Part shown: piece by piece, positions 45,812 through 56,873 of the stretch
How positions within the stretch are numbered: the first letter of the stretch is position 1
Layout: every line of letters starts with the position of its first letter
NCBI GenBank assembly: GCA_014529385.2
Contig: CM043944.1
Coordinates: forward strand, 171,795,740 to 171,859,739
Direction: 5' to 3'
DNA length: 64,000 bases
From: Adiantum capillus-veneris
Lineage: Eukaryota > Streptophyta > Polypodiopsida > Polypodiales > Pteridaceae
Notes under the pieces: generated by a model
Seen by the model: only the letters and a program-made list of their open reading frames with translations
Told to the model about the DNA's origin: nothing
The model's database searches: none
Program-made: the position numbers and the translations under genes

Positions 45812-47641
45812 TCAACCGATGCCCACTGGCTGGCTGTGATCGTGTGCATCCGGCTGTCCTGCTCCCGTGTAAGTCCATACACCACCAGATGTACCGCACA
45901 CGTACTGCAAGTATGTACGCAATACCTGCATATCTCCCTCGTGCACTATGCCATCATCAGTCAACAAACGACTGACAACCCCAACTGCAAATGTTCCCAC
46001 TACAGCTGCGATATCCGGTCTCAAGATCAACATCTCATACATGAGACCACCGAATGCCGATGCAATGCTAGCGGGCCCTGCTAGCTCTACGGAGCATGCA
46101 TCAACATATATATCCCTGGCAATAGGCATCTCTGACTGATAAGGCGTGTCAGCCACATGCATCTCCTGACTGTCCACAAAAGACGCATCAACCTGTCGTG
46201 CAACCTCAGAGCAAACCAACTGCTCTAGATGTCTGCTAGAAGACATATCCTGCACAACTATATCCCCATGCTCACTGTCGAGCATAGAAAGGAATGACTG
46301 CATAATCGCTGACATCTCAGCCTCCTCTGCAATCATCCACTGCAAACATGACCACTCAATCTGCTGTGACTCACTAGAGCTCTCATGCTCTAACTCCGTA
46401 TGCATAGACTCTTGCACAACGTCCTCCTGTCGTGACTCACTAGAGCAAGACCGCTCTACCTGTCTATCCTGCATAGAAGTATCTAGCACAACTGAGTCTT
46501 TGCTTTGCTCAGTCACTAGCAAAGCATGCATGTCTGACTCTGTCACCTCTCTATGTGACTGCTCAAGTCGTGCCCCAACCGTGTGCGCAACGATTTCACT
46601 ACTCTGCACTCCATGCAAAGCATCCTGCAACCCACAAGCAAAAGAGACTCGCCTGCTCTCTCGCTCTCTACCTGGCTGCATGATCACAGAGACAACACCG
46701 TCTCTCGCGTGATCCACATGCAATGGGTAACCTGTACCATTCCTGGCACCTCTCGCAATCACTAGCGAACCCAAATGCATCACAAAATCTCGCTCTCGTA
46801 GCGAAATCTGACATCCACTATCCCGTAACTGTATGATTGAGATCAAATCCCGTCTCAGATCTGGCACATAACGCACATGACGCAGGGTAAATCTCATACC
46901 ACTGGGCAAGGACAAACATACGTCTCCTGTACCCTCAATGTCATACATAGCACCATCAGCCATGTGCACACAACCAAGTCTCCCACTAGAAAACGTGCTA
47001 AACCACTCACGATGCGACGTGACATGGAAAGTAGCATCTGAATCTAGTAACCAATGTGAAGACAATGTGCAATCCGATATGCAATCCGTAGACATAAGAT
47101 CGTCTGAAGACAAGCTAGATGTAAATGTGACATCGCCATCACAAGCATACTCAGTAACCACCGTACTGATCTCACTAGCATCTGTCATGCCCAAATCTGC
47201 ATCACGCATCTGTCGCCTCCGTTGTCTCAAACGCCTGAAACATCGATGCCTAATGTGCCCTCTATGTCCACAATGCCAACATGTTACCTGTCGGCGTGCT
47301 CGTGAATGTACATGTCTCACACGAGTCCGTGATGACTCAGATCTATCATACATATCATGTAATCTGCGCCAAAGTGCTCTCGAAGTAGTCTCATACATAA
47401 CAAGAGCATATACAGATTCCGCAAGGTGCAAAGAGAGCGTAGATAGTGCCATCTCCTCTAGCTCCTGCCACTGATCGTCAGACATGTTTGAAGGTCTACC
47501 TACATCACCACTCAATGGTCGATGAAACCCTCGCTGTGTCAATGCATCAAGCATACACTCTCTCCATGCCGCAAAGTCTGACCCATCAAACATGCGCATC
47601 TGTGAGAGGTCACAATCTGATCGATCACCTGTCTCTGTCAT
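45812..47641 (-). CDS. Epsilon Gag-like polyprotein lacking integrase and RT core
   Basis: Likely start ATG at 47641 (MTETGDRSD), giving 609 aa. The frame extends 55 codons further upstream, but that part is hydrophobic and unlike copia Gag. Copia Gag: MRMFDGSDFAAWRECM and LSLHLAESVYALVMYETTSRALW. A perfect CX2CX4HX4C knuckle CWHCGHRGHIRHRC spans residues 121-134. The protease position reads LLDSDATFHVTSH (residue ~200): the Asp is kept but the usual DSG Gly is Asp. A pre-integrase-like FTLRHVRYVPDLRRDLIS block follows. About 220 acidic/Ser-rich residues then stand where integrase and RT should be. The last ~70 residues match the end of copia RT (FGGLMYEM--LRPDIA, AVGVVSRLL). It is open throughout and probably a structural protein. 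Confidence 0.85.
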   Translation of the reverse strand: MTETGDRSDCDLSQMRMFDGSDFAAWRECMLDALTQRGFHRPLSGDVGRPSNMSDDQWQELEEMALSTLSLHLAESVYALVMYETTSRALWRRLHDMYDRSESSRTRVRHVHSRARRQVTCWHCGHRGHIRHRCFRRLRQRRRQMRDADLGMTDASEISTVVTEYACDGDVTFTSSLSSDDLMSTDCISDCTLSSHWLLDSDATFHVTSHREWFSTFSSGRLGCVHMADGAMYDIEGTGDVCLSLPSGMRFTLRHVRYVPDLRRDLISIIQLRDSGCQISLRERDFVMHLGSLVIARGARNGTGYPLHVDHARDGVVSVIMQPGRERESRRVSFACGLQDALHGVQSSEIVAHTVGARLEQSHREVTESDMHALLVTEQSKDSVVLDTSMQDRQVERSCSSESRQEDVVQESMHTELEHESSSESQQIEWSCLQWMIAEEAEMSAIMQSFLSMLDSEHGDIVVQDMSSSRHLEQLVCSEVARQVDASFVDSQEMHVADTPYQSEMPIARDIYVDACSVELAGPASIASAFGGLMYEMLILRPDIAAVVGTFAVGVVSRLLTDDGIVHEGDMQVLRTYLQYVCGTSGGVWTYTGAGQPDAHDHSQPVGIG

Positions 47642-49041
47642 GAGCACAATGTAGCAAACTAGAAAGCAAAACCACCTCACCAACAACACCTGGAAACTGT
47701 CTACCAATATGGCCAGAAACACAATGTAAAACCTGTGAGACACACTCCAAAATAGAGCTCTCGCAATGTCAATACAAGCCTCGCCTGCTCTAGTATCACA
47801 CTGCAATCTGTGAGCTAATCACCAAGCCCACACTGTGCGGTATCGATGCATACACACGCACAAATCTCCCACCTGCAGAGAACACCGCACACAAATGTTG
47901 AGTGCAACCCGCAATCTCTACCTAGATCGCATAAATGATGCGCATAAAACTCCTGGGAAAATTTCGCCAAAGTTTCGTCAGTAAAACGGCCACAAAACTA
48001 GTAACCAAATTGACTGCACGCTCAAAACCATGAGCAACCAAAGCGCATCAAACCGCACTCCAAATGCATGCACCAATCTCCACACTTTGCATACATCATT
48101 GCAAACACCTGCAAATCTAGTACACAAATATCTGCTCTACCTGTGACTGCCAAAAACATGCTCGAGGCATACATTGCCGAGCTCAAAATGCAATCACATT
48201 AGTCTCCCTGAGCATCAAACCACATAAGGCATACATCGTATCCTCCCACCTGTGAGGAAACTTGCAGCAAATATCACTCTCACATCTGAGAGCAAACCAT
48301 GTGTGGAATCCTCGACACACAATAAACAACTACTGCTGCAGAAAATTCAGCGTTCAGAATTTTAAAATTCTGATATGACGAGCGCGTCCGGAGCGTGCCA
48401 AAACCCCAAGGTAGACTCCTGGATCATATGTATCCGAGTCCGGGTGTGAAAGCTATGCCAAAAACAGTGTTTTTGGGACCCGAGAGTGCACAAATAAACT
48501 TGCTGCTGTACCTGCTGTAATTCAAAGCATAATTTCAGCAAATAGACATCACCATCGCGTCCGGAGCGTGCCAAAACCCTGACCTAGACTCCTGGATCAT
48601 GTAGATCTGACTCTGTATGACGGAGCTACGCAAAAAACTGCGTTTTAGAGCCCGAAAATGGCAAAAACGAGCTGCACACAATCTTGAACCTGCTCCTGCT
48701 CCACTCTGCGTGATGCAATGTCCTCTCAATGCAAGCTCCAACACAAGAGCTCTGCCACAACAGCATCCAAGCACTCGAATGTCAAGCTCTCCTCCGCCGA
48801 GCACTTCTCTAACGAGCTCCACTGAGCTCAAAAGCTCCTCTCACCAAGGAAGCCGCAACCGCCTCCTCGACCAAGCTTGACCACACCAAGCTCCTAAGCT
48901 CCAAAGACAATGCTCCTCAAGCTAAAATCACTCTCCGTGAAACTCCACGATCGAACTCCACCGTCGAGAGCGAGCGAGCTATCGCCTCGAAGCTCTCAAA
49001 GCCGTCGTGCTCTCCGCGGTCACCATAGCTCTGATACCAAT
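47642..49041 (-). other. Epsilon leader, with 173-bp tandem repeat
   Basis: Non-coding sequence between the PBS and the ORF. GCGTCCGGAGCGTGCC recurs at 48384 and 48557 as the start of two diverged ~173-bp tandem units. The CT/AG-rich stretch 48700-49020 has only short frames. Confidence 0.75.
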
Positions 49042-49230
49042 TGAAGGGGATCGGGGAGCACCACAGACGGAGAGTGTGAGAGAGAGAAGGAGACACACAC
49101 ACGATGTGGGTGGGGAGACTCAAAAGAGTGAGCAGCCCCCTATACACTTATGCTATGTATAAGGTATACAAGTCAGTGGGCGCCCAGACTCTGGGCGGTC
49201 GGGCAAGGCACAGACGCCTATACCCCAACA
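49042..49230 (-). repeat. Epsilon 5' LTR
   Basis: Begins (minus strand) at 49230 with TGTTGGGG and ends at 49042 with CTTCA, next to the PBS. Confidence 0.95.
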
Positions 49231-49235
49231 TGACC

Positions 49236-50020
49236 TAAACAAAATCAATGTCATAGTAGACTTGCCCAGGACTACTAATGCGAAACAAGTGCAATCCTTC
49301 ATGGGACATTGCGGATATTATCGAAGATTTATATATATGTATACATTCATTTCACAACCTCTGTATAGTTTGTTAGTTAGTTTCGACTGGAATAAGGAGT
49401 GTGAAACTTCATTCCAAAAGCTTAAGGAAAACCTTGTATCAGCACCGGTACTTAAAGCACCAGATTGGGAAAAGATATTCCATGTTCACATTGATGCTTC
49501 TGCATATGCAATCGGGAGTATTCTGGCTCAACCTGGAGACGGAACAATGGATTTCCCAGTTTGTTATGCAAGCCGATAGTTAAATAGTGCTGAAAAGAAC
49601 TACACAACCACCAAAAGAGAGGGGTTAGGAATGATTTATGTTGTAAAGAAATTTCGGCATTATTTGCTCGCAAACAAATTTGTGTTCTTCACAGATCATC
49701 AAGCTCTTTTGTATCTGGTTAATAAACCATGCAATACTAGGAGGATTGTACGCTGGTTTATTATATTGCTAGAGTTTGATTTCACAGTGGTAGTCAAAAA
49801 GGGTAAAACACATCTACGGGTGGATCATCTTTCAAGGCTGCACAACGGGGAAGCTCCTGAAGGAGTAGATAATGACATACCAAATGCTTATCTTTTCAAT
49901 ATTGAAATGATACCCAAATGGTCTCAGGAAATTGTTAACATTCTTTCTTTTGGAGGAATGTTTGATAACAAGGAAGACAGATCCAAACAACAAACAATTC
50001 GACAAACAAAAAACTTCTAG
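49236..50020 (+). pseudogene. Delta RT end and RNase H
   Basis: Continues pol after the nested insert with LPRPTNAKQVQSFMGHCGYYRRFI (RT thumb/connection). RNase H shows FHVHIDASAYAIGSILAQ, then after a stop at 49577 EKNYTTTKREGLGMIYVVKKFRHYL, FTDHQALLYLVN and KKGKTHLRVDHLSRL. The D/E/D ligands of RNase H are present. Broken by a stop and a frame change. Confidence 0.88.
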
Positions 50021-51060
50021 TTGATTGCAGGACGGCTGTCTCATCTAGCAGCGGACCAGATTCTACGATTATGTATAAATCCGGAGGAATTCGAGTGTTA
50101 TCTTGAAGAAGCACACATCCAGGAATGTGCATTTCATTGTTCAATAATGAAAACACACCAGATACTGAAACAATTAGGGGTATATTGGCCAACTATGTAT
50201 GCTGACACACATGCTTATGTTAACAATTGTACTATATGTAGTGCCAAACGACCAGTGGATCACGCGACATTGTTTCAGGTAAACATTGCACCTGCATGGA
50301 GTCAATATATCATTGATTTCTTAACCACAAGGACATTTCTTGAAAACATAACAAGAGCACGGAAAAGGGCTATAGAGCTGGAGGCTCGCGACTTTAGTTT
50401 AATTGGGAACCAACTCTATAAGCGAGGAAAGGAAAATGAACTTAGAATCTGTGCAAGTGAAAGTGAATACCTGCTGATTCTAGAACACGCATATGGCGGA
50501 ATAAGTGGAGGCCATTTTTCAGGCAATAAGACGGCAAAAATTGTCTTAACCGCAGGAATATGGTGGCCTACATTGCACATGGATGCTAAAGAGTTTGTAA
50601 AGCGTTGTGACGCTTGTCAACGCACCAAGGTGCCAATAAAGAGAGATGAGATGCCACTATGACCAATGATGGGAGCAAGGGAATTTGCAAATGGGACATT
50701 GATTTTGTGGGGCCTATTTCACCCCTGCATATCGCAACCACACCCAATATATCATTGTGGCTACGGACTATCTCACAAAATGGGCAGAAGCCAAGGCAAC
50801 ACAAAAAGCAGATGCACGAACCACTGCACAATTTTTGTATGAGAATGTCTTTGTACAATACGGATTACCAATAGAAATTGTCAGTGATCGAGGGACACAA
50901 TTTTCTTAATGAAGTCATTGAATATATGCTAGAGGAATTCATGGTCATACATAAAAAATCTGCTCCATATCATCCACATGCTAATGGACAAGCTGAGGAC
51001 ACAAATAAAACACTATGCACGGTTCTCACTAAAATTGTATCATAGTCAAGAGCAGACTGG
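50021..51060 (+). pseudogene. Delta integrase with two zinc-binding HHCC modules
   Basis: First module: an AHIQECAFH His pair, then YVNNCTICS (50100-50260). About 60 residues on, a second: ILEHAYGGISGGHF, then WWPTLHMDAKEFVKRCDACQ (50480-50625). A standard gypsy integrase has one. The core follows in broken frames: KWDIDFVGPI (first Asp), IVSDRGTQF (second Asp, 50878-50904) and ANGQAED (Glu, near 50990). Frameshifts near 50660 and stops near 50910 and 51045 inactivate it. The theta copy has both zinc modules in the same order. Confidence 0.85.
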
Positions 51061-51083
51061 GATCAGCAGTTACACTCAACACT

Positions 51084-51671
51084 ATGGGCATACAGGATAG
51101 CTTACAAAACATCAATAGGTACAACATGGTGTTTGGCCTAAATGCTATATTACCCATAGAGTTTTTAATTCCAACTCTACAAGTAGCGAAACGCTTAGAA
51201 TGGACAGGGCATGAGCTCTCTTCAAGAATAGATGATCTTGAAAAGCTAGATGAACTTCGCTTACAAGCTGTAGCTTTGATCTATGCTAAAAAGAGAAGAC
51301 AAAAAGAGTTTTTTGACAAGCATGTGCACACGAAAGAGTTCAAAACAGGTGATTATGTACTTGTTTATACCTTGAAGCAACATGCCAAGAAACTTAAAAA
51401 GCGAGGGATGGGACCCTTTGTGATTAGTGATTTATCACAAAGTGGAGCTGTCAAGCTTGCTACATTAGCAGGGGAAGAAATGCCAAATTGGATTAGTGGG
51501 TGTCGATTAAAGAAATATCATTTACCACTAACCCAGGATATGCTTCAACAAATCCATCAAGAAAAACAACGGATGAAAGAGAAACAAAGGGTACGAGAAG
51601 AAGCCCAAGCAGAAGCAAAAGAACGCATTGCAAAAAGACGGCTTCTACGACAACAACAACAATGTGGATAA
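51084..51671 (+). pseudogene. Delta integrase C-terminal region
   Basis: After the core: VFGLNAILPIEF, then the RRQKEFFDKHVHTKEFKTGDYVLVY block and GPFVISDLSQSGAVKLATL-GEEMPNWISGCRLKKYH, the usual gypsy pol end. A Lys/Glu/Gln-rich helical tail closes it (QQIHQEKQRMKEKQRVREEAQ). It stops at TAA 51669. The same reading frame stays open beyond, into the second retropepsin-like segment. Confidence 0.85.
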
Positions 51672-51719
51672 CCGTTCCGAATAAATGCTATTCGACTAAC
51701 GAATTTTGATGAAGACACA

Positions 51720-52643
51720 ATGGAGCCAATTATTGCAGTCAAAGTGGGTAGCAATCAAGTTAAATTGATGGCATTGCTTGATTCTGGAGCTCAAGCAAAT
51801 TTGAACTCTTACCGATTATACAAACATCTCAAGCCCACAGTTCAACTACATCCTACTCCACAAGTGCTAGAAAGTAGTACATCACATTCGTTAAAAACAT
51901 TGGGCTGGACTATATTGCATGTACAACTACATCAATATATTTACCCACACAAGTTTTATGTGGTCGAGGATGAAAGCACACAACACCCCATGTTGTTGGG
52001 ACAACCTTGGCAAAAAGAGTACAATGTACAGATAGATTGGAATGCGGATACAGTCAAGATTCATCATGCACAAGAACAACAAGTGGTAGCTTTTTCTCAG
52101 CAACCCCAGAAGAATCAGCTGCCAGCCACACAGACACTAGAAACAGAGACACAAGGAAAGGTGCCACAAAAACACAACAAGATACCCATGGCGAACAAAC
52201 AAGGAACTGCCAACCATGTTCACTACAAACATCCAACCAAATAGACCACAGTGCCAAGATCAAGGTTAGCAACACGCGACAAACAAGTATGGGTGCAAAA
52301 GGATACAAATGACATGGCAGACAAACCACAAGATACCAGAAGAAGTCAATCGAAGCAGACAGTTCAACCAAAAACCAAGGGAATAAAACAGATATGGATC
52401 CCAAAGAGATTGCGCAATAACAACATAAATGCGACTCGCATTTGGATCCCGAAACCAAAACAAAAGGAATTCCCTTCAGTACAAGCAACATCGGCATGCA
52501 GACACACACAACATACGAAACCGGTAAACCGATTTATGTGGGTGCCAATTAGCAACAAAACAATGACAACCGAGGAAGTAGCAATACACCTACAAAACCC
52601 GGCAAAGCAAAGATACAAATGGAAAGCAAAAGAGACAAAGTAA
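51720..52643 (+). pseudogene. Second retropepsin-like ORF with repeated WIPK motifs (delta)
   Basis: It lies in frame with the integrase tail, 16 codons after its stop. Residues ~1-115 form a retropepsin-like domain: MALLDSGAQANL with a catalytic-type Asp, and PMLLGQPWQKEYNVQIDWN near the end, like chromovirus-type proteases. After a stop at 52242 the frame continues with a basic, Gln/Asn-rich tail. It repeats KQVWVQK, KQIWIPK, TRIWIPK and RFMWVP at 25-50-residue spacing. It may be a duplicated or captured protease; I know of no family with this tail. The function is unknown. Confidence 0.7.
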
Positions 52644-54780
52644 ATAGCCAATTCAGCCAAGACAATTCTCTCCAAGGAGACAACCATGGCCATATCGACA
52701 ATAGCTGCAAACCAAGCGACTTTTACAAGAAAAACGATCAAACAAAGAGCGGTGGAGTTACAACTTTTAATTGCAAAGAAAATCTGCCAACCAAATCAAC
52801 AACAAACAGGAAACCTCGACGGCGAATGCCAATAAGCATATTGCTTATACCCTCCTCTTGCACAACATCAATTTTTCCATGCATTGATCGAGTATGCATC
52901 ATATAGGGCCACATTACATGGCCAAGCATTAGCACAATTTTCAACCCATGCATGGCACATACACCGAGGCGATCCCTTGTCATCTGGTCCGGCTAGGAGG
53001 GAGGGAGGCATTCTCAAATGCGGACCTAATGGCAGAAAGAGCAAAAAAGGGCATGTTTTTTGACTATTTTAAGGGTTGTCGTTTGATTGTGAAATTTTCT
53101 GGACTAACCCAAGTACATATGCCCTTATACAACATGAATAGACAAGTATATGGGGCCAAACGCCAAATCAAGCCCCTAGGTGTGTGTATATAAGTAGAAA
53201 TAGCCATTTTTCGGGCAAAATATTGAAAAAATAGAGAAATCCGGCCATAAGAATTGCATGTGAGTACATATAGTGTTTTACGGTGATTTTTTTGATTTAT
53301 TATGATTTTTAGAGATTTTTTTGGGTTTGATTTGCTATTTTCCTTTTAATTTTACTAATTTCGGCAGAAAAACTAAAAAAATACAAAAAATAGGTAAAAA
53401 ATAGTCGTAATGAAAAACAAAAAATATAGGGATGATCAGTGACTATAGGACAACCTATGGTACAGTGGGGGTGCAATTATGTGAATGAAGCGGAAAGCGT
53501 GTTTTAGCCAGATTTTGACCGAAACGTCAAATTTCTCGTAAACTGGGCAAATGGAGTCCAAATCAAGAAATTTTTGAGCCTAAACCGCATCTCGCAAGAA
53601 GTTGGGAGCAGATGTCAAATTTCATGAAAAGTGGTTCGGGGACCCCCATTATAAGAAATTTTCACTTCATTTTAAGCTCATTTCCACTATTGACTTTTGA
53701 GAGAGAGCTTCTGCCACCTAGAGCGAACGGAACTTCCAGTAGCTTCTACTATGCGCACGACTACCCGACGGGCTCCAGACATGAGAGGTAGACTCACCAC
53801 CTTGAGCTTTTCACGCATGTTTGTCGTTTTGTCGCGAAAACTAGCGTAGGGTTCACACAAAAAGCGAGCAGTAGAGACCTACAAGTGGAAGAGACCACCT
53901 AATGGCTAACCCAAAAGCAATGAGACTTCATCGAAAGCTTACCCTAGCATAGGAGACCAGTCTTGGATGCCCAAATGCAGTAGAAAACCATCGAAAAAAA
54001 CCCTAATTCCTAGAGCCCCGCAAGAGGCTACCAAATGAGAAATCGGCGGAAAGGCGCCCAAATGCTACCAAAACTCATGGGTAGGAGCATCTCGACATGC
54101 TCAACAAGTCTATATAGCCCACATGACTATACGATGACCTGAAGTGGCACTAAACTTCAGAAACGGCATTAGACACACAAAGCGTCAAATAGCTCTTGTG
54201 GCCAAACCACATGTCCGTTTGCCACCAAACTTCACGAGCGGCTTTCCTAAACCATCAACAACCAAGTCCTATGGTGGTAGACCACCACAAGTCATCGAAA
54301 ACATGTAAAATCAACCACGGGTGCTTCTAGAGCGACAAATTGCCAAACGGAGCTCCGATGAAGCCAAAGTCCACAAAAACCATATGGCAAGGATCCCCAA
54401 GGGATCGAGAAGCTATGGAAACCAACATCAAGAAATTTCATCGCCGAAAAGCACTCCAAAAGTCAGAAAACAGCTCGGAGGCTCTGAAATCTACACAAGG
54501 AGTTACTTTCTATCTATTTGACTTTTTTGTTGATATAGGGCTTAAAAGGGACTCAGAAGGACTAAGGGCAGGCACCAGTAGCAGTCACCATGAAAATTTC
54601 ATCAGGAGACATCCTACATGTAGGATGTCTCAAGGCCAAATATGGGCACCAAACTTAACATCTGTCATCACACACAGCTTTTGAATAGCATGTACAAGCT
54701 CTCCACCAAGTTTCATCACATTTGGACAAAAAATTCCACCGTCAAGCCCGGAATCCAGCCCACCTCCATCACCACCTCCT
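52644..54780 (+). other. Delta 3' non-coding stretch with one 24-bp palindrome
   Basis: Mostly without coding signal; short frames near 52644-52830 may be the end of the previous ORF. The region 53200-53460 is very AT-rich. A perfect palindrome of the leader family (AGACATCCTACA plus its reverse complement) is at 54607-54630, about 170 bases before the coiled-coil ORF. It may be the leader of a second transcript. Confidence 0.65.
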
Positions 54781-56821
54781 CGTAGCCCTCCACAAAACCA
54801 ACAAAAGGAGTAGGAACAAGAAGATTTTCAGCAAGAAAAGAGCCAAGAGCAAGAGCAGCAAGAAGAAGATGAATAGAAAGAGAAAAAGATAGATCCAGAG
54901 GAAAGAAGGTTTAACACATTTCATGATATACTAGCTGCGGGATATTCAAGAGAAGAGTCAGCTATAGTAGCATTTGACTTGGCAAGCACAAGGCCCAAAG
55001 AACAGATGCAAAGCATGCGGTTAGTGGAACTTAAAGAGATGGCCACTGATATAGTGGACCTGCAGCCACCCACCAATGATTGGGATGTGTGATGAACAAG
55101 CTAACCGGGCTCAGGGCACAATCAATGGCCACGAAAAGTGAAATTTCTAATCTCAAAGCCAATGAAGTTTTCATCAAATCCGAAGTAGACACACTACAAA
55201 GACAGAACCAAGAGCATGTAGAAAAAGAAGCAGAGCTGCAAGCCAGTCTGGCCACGGGATTACAAAGATGCCAGGAGATGGAACGAGAGAATCAGGCAGC
55301 AACTCAAAGACTGCAAAGAGCTGAAGAAGAATACAGAAAACTCATCAAGACATTGACAGATGTAGAGAGGGAAAGAGACAACCTAACCCTATAACTTGCT
55401 GAAGAATCCAAGGAAGTGGAAACACTGAGAAATGCCAAGGAAAAGGCAGAGCTAGAGAATGAGGCGAGCCAGGATGAGGTAATAGAGCTTAAAGACCAGA
55501 TGAAAGTCAAAGATCAAACCCAACGGCTACGGGCATCTCCTGCTAGAGTCAGAGCTACTAGCTCGACTCACACTACTTCTGAGACGGATTTATATGAAGA
55601 GCAAATGAAGGAGCTCCAAAAGGAGTTAATCATGGAGAAGCGGCAAAGACTGATGTTGGCTGAGGGCTCAGTGGTTATGCAAAACTGCATGGAAGAAGAA
55701 AACACAGCCATGAAGAAGGAGCTAGAAGCCATCAAGAGAAATCTCGAGGAGGCGGAAAAGATAAATGCCGATTTGAATGACCTCCTTGTGAATATGGGAG
55801 AACAAGCTGAAGCAGAAAAGAAGACATTTCAGAAGCAAATAGAAGAGTTGAGAGGCCATCAGCAAACAGAAGAGCAGTTTAGCACCGGGCCAGCAGCCAT
55901 GGAGGGAATAGACTTAGAGAATGTGGCAGATCCAGTGGACACCACCATGCAAGAGGAAATCCTTGTAGGACCCTCTCAAGAGCCACAAGATCTGACACAA
56001 GAAGAAGAAGAGAAGCTGCAAAGGGCAATAGAAGTAGCAATCAAAGACACAACAAGAGAAGCTTTGGAATGGGAGTAGAGGGTCTTTAAATCAATGACTA
56101 TTCAGAAGATAGATGCCAGCAACCTTCGACGTGAATGGCTACAGCCCTCTCTCCCATATCCTCTGTTGAAATATGAAGCTGCCATAATCAACAAGCGGAT
56201 CAGAGAGGAGCCAACAATGCCAATGTACAAAGCAGACATCTCCAAGCCTGAAGGAGTAAAGTTGATAGTCGACTCTCAACCCAGGTGGAGAAAGGCATGG
56301 CTGACAAAATATCCACAATATCTAATCCATCCGGTAGAGGCACCTAAAGTCATCAGGAATAACCTAAGTTTCTGCCCTCTACCAAGGATGCGGACGTGGA
56401 AGGCCCATGAGCTATTCTCGACGGTGGTAGAATAAGTGAGCAATACATGGTGAAAACCCTAACGGGCGCCATCAAATTGTTCACTGGCTCGCCTGACCTA
56501 TCTTGCATTATGATGAGAAAGATTTGCAAAACACTTTTGGCAGTCTTCGAGACGTTCAAACCAGACCAGGCGACAGACAATATCTTCTTCTTTCAAGATA
56601 CATACAGATGTGCATACGATCTGTCTTGTCAGCCTTCCAAGGAGGTGATACATGCATTGTATCAAAGGATCATGTTTTTGCCATCCTATCACCTCCAGGC
56701 CTTTGAAGAAGCCTTCTACACCGGCTTCTTCACAATCAGCACAGATATATTCGGCCCGATGCTACTAGCTCAACATGCAAGATATGAGTCACAGCTCAAG
56801 ATGAGAAAAAGACTAAGATGA
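54780..56821 (+). pseudogene. Delta 3' ORF: long coiled-coil protein with C-terminal domain
   Basis: About 680 codons, read in essentially one protein with frame changes near 55090 and 56435 and stops near 54876, 55392 and 56076. Domains in order: Gln/Glu-rich start; a short FNTFHDILAAGYSREESAIVAFDLAS block; about 300 residues of heptad-like coiled coil (SEISNLKANEVFIKSEVDTLQ ... EEQMKELQKELIMEK); an acidic region; and a 230-residue C-terminal part (LRREWLQPSLPYPLLKYEAAI, QPRWRKAWLTKYPQYL, FFFQDTYRCAYDL). No signal peptide or membrane segment was seen, so an envelope role is unlikely. I do not recognise the family. Extra 3' ORFs occur in Tat/Athila elements. Confidence 0.7.
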
Positions 56822-56857
56822 AGAAGCAGCTCAACAGCCATGTCGGGGACGACATGA

Positions 56858-56873
56858 AAAAGGAGGGGGGGAG
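56858..56873 (+). other. Delta polypurine tract
   Basis: AAAAAGGAGGGGGGGAG directly before the 3' LTR. It would prime plus-strand DNA synthesis. Confidence 0.85.

Larger units (their letters stand above)
45544..49230 (-). mobile_element. Young non-autonomous copia epsilon with one intact ORF
   Basis: 189-bp LTRs at 45544-45732 and 49042-49230 differ at about four positions. The 5-bp target duplication TGACC is exact (45539-45543, 49231-49235). In minus orientation the 5' LTR (TGTTGGGGTA...CCTTCA) is followed by the PBS TGGTATCAGAGC (rc of 49028-49039). The purine tract GTGGGAGGT precedes the 3' LTR. About 1.4 kb of leader leads to one intact ORF encoding Gag, a protease remnant and a piece of RT. 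There is no integrase core and no RT active site, so it must move with help from a full copia. Confidence 0.93.

Noticed and set aside
45836-47643. Plus-strand frames of up to 178 aa inside epsilon
   Set aside because: Antisense shadows of the intact minus-strand Gag-like ORF.
47642-47806. Hydrophobic 55-residue N-terminal extension of the epsilon ORF as a signal or membrane segment
   Set aside because: The homology to copia Gag begins at the ATG at 47641, and the upstream frame is probably leader.
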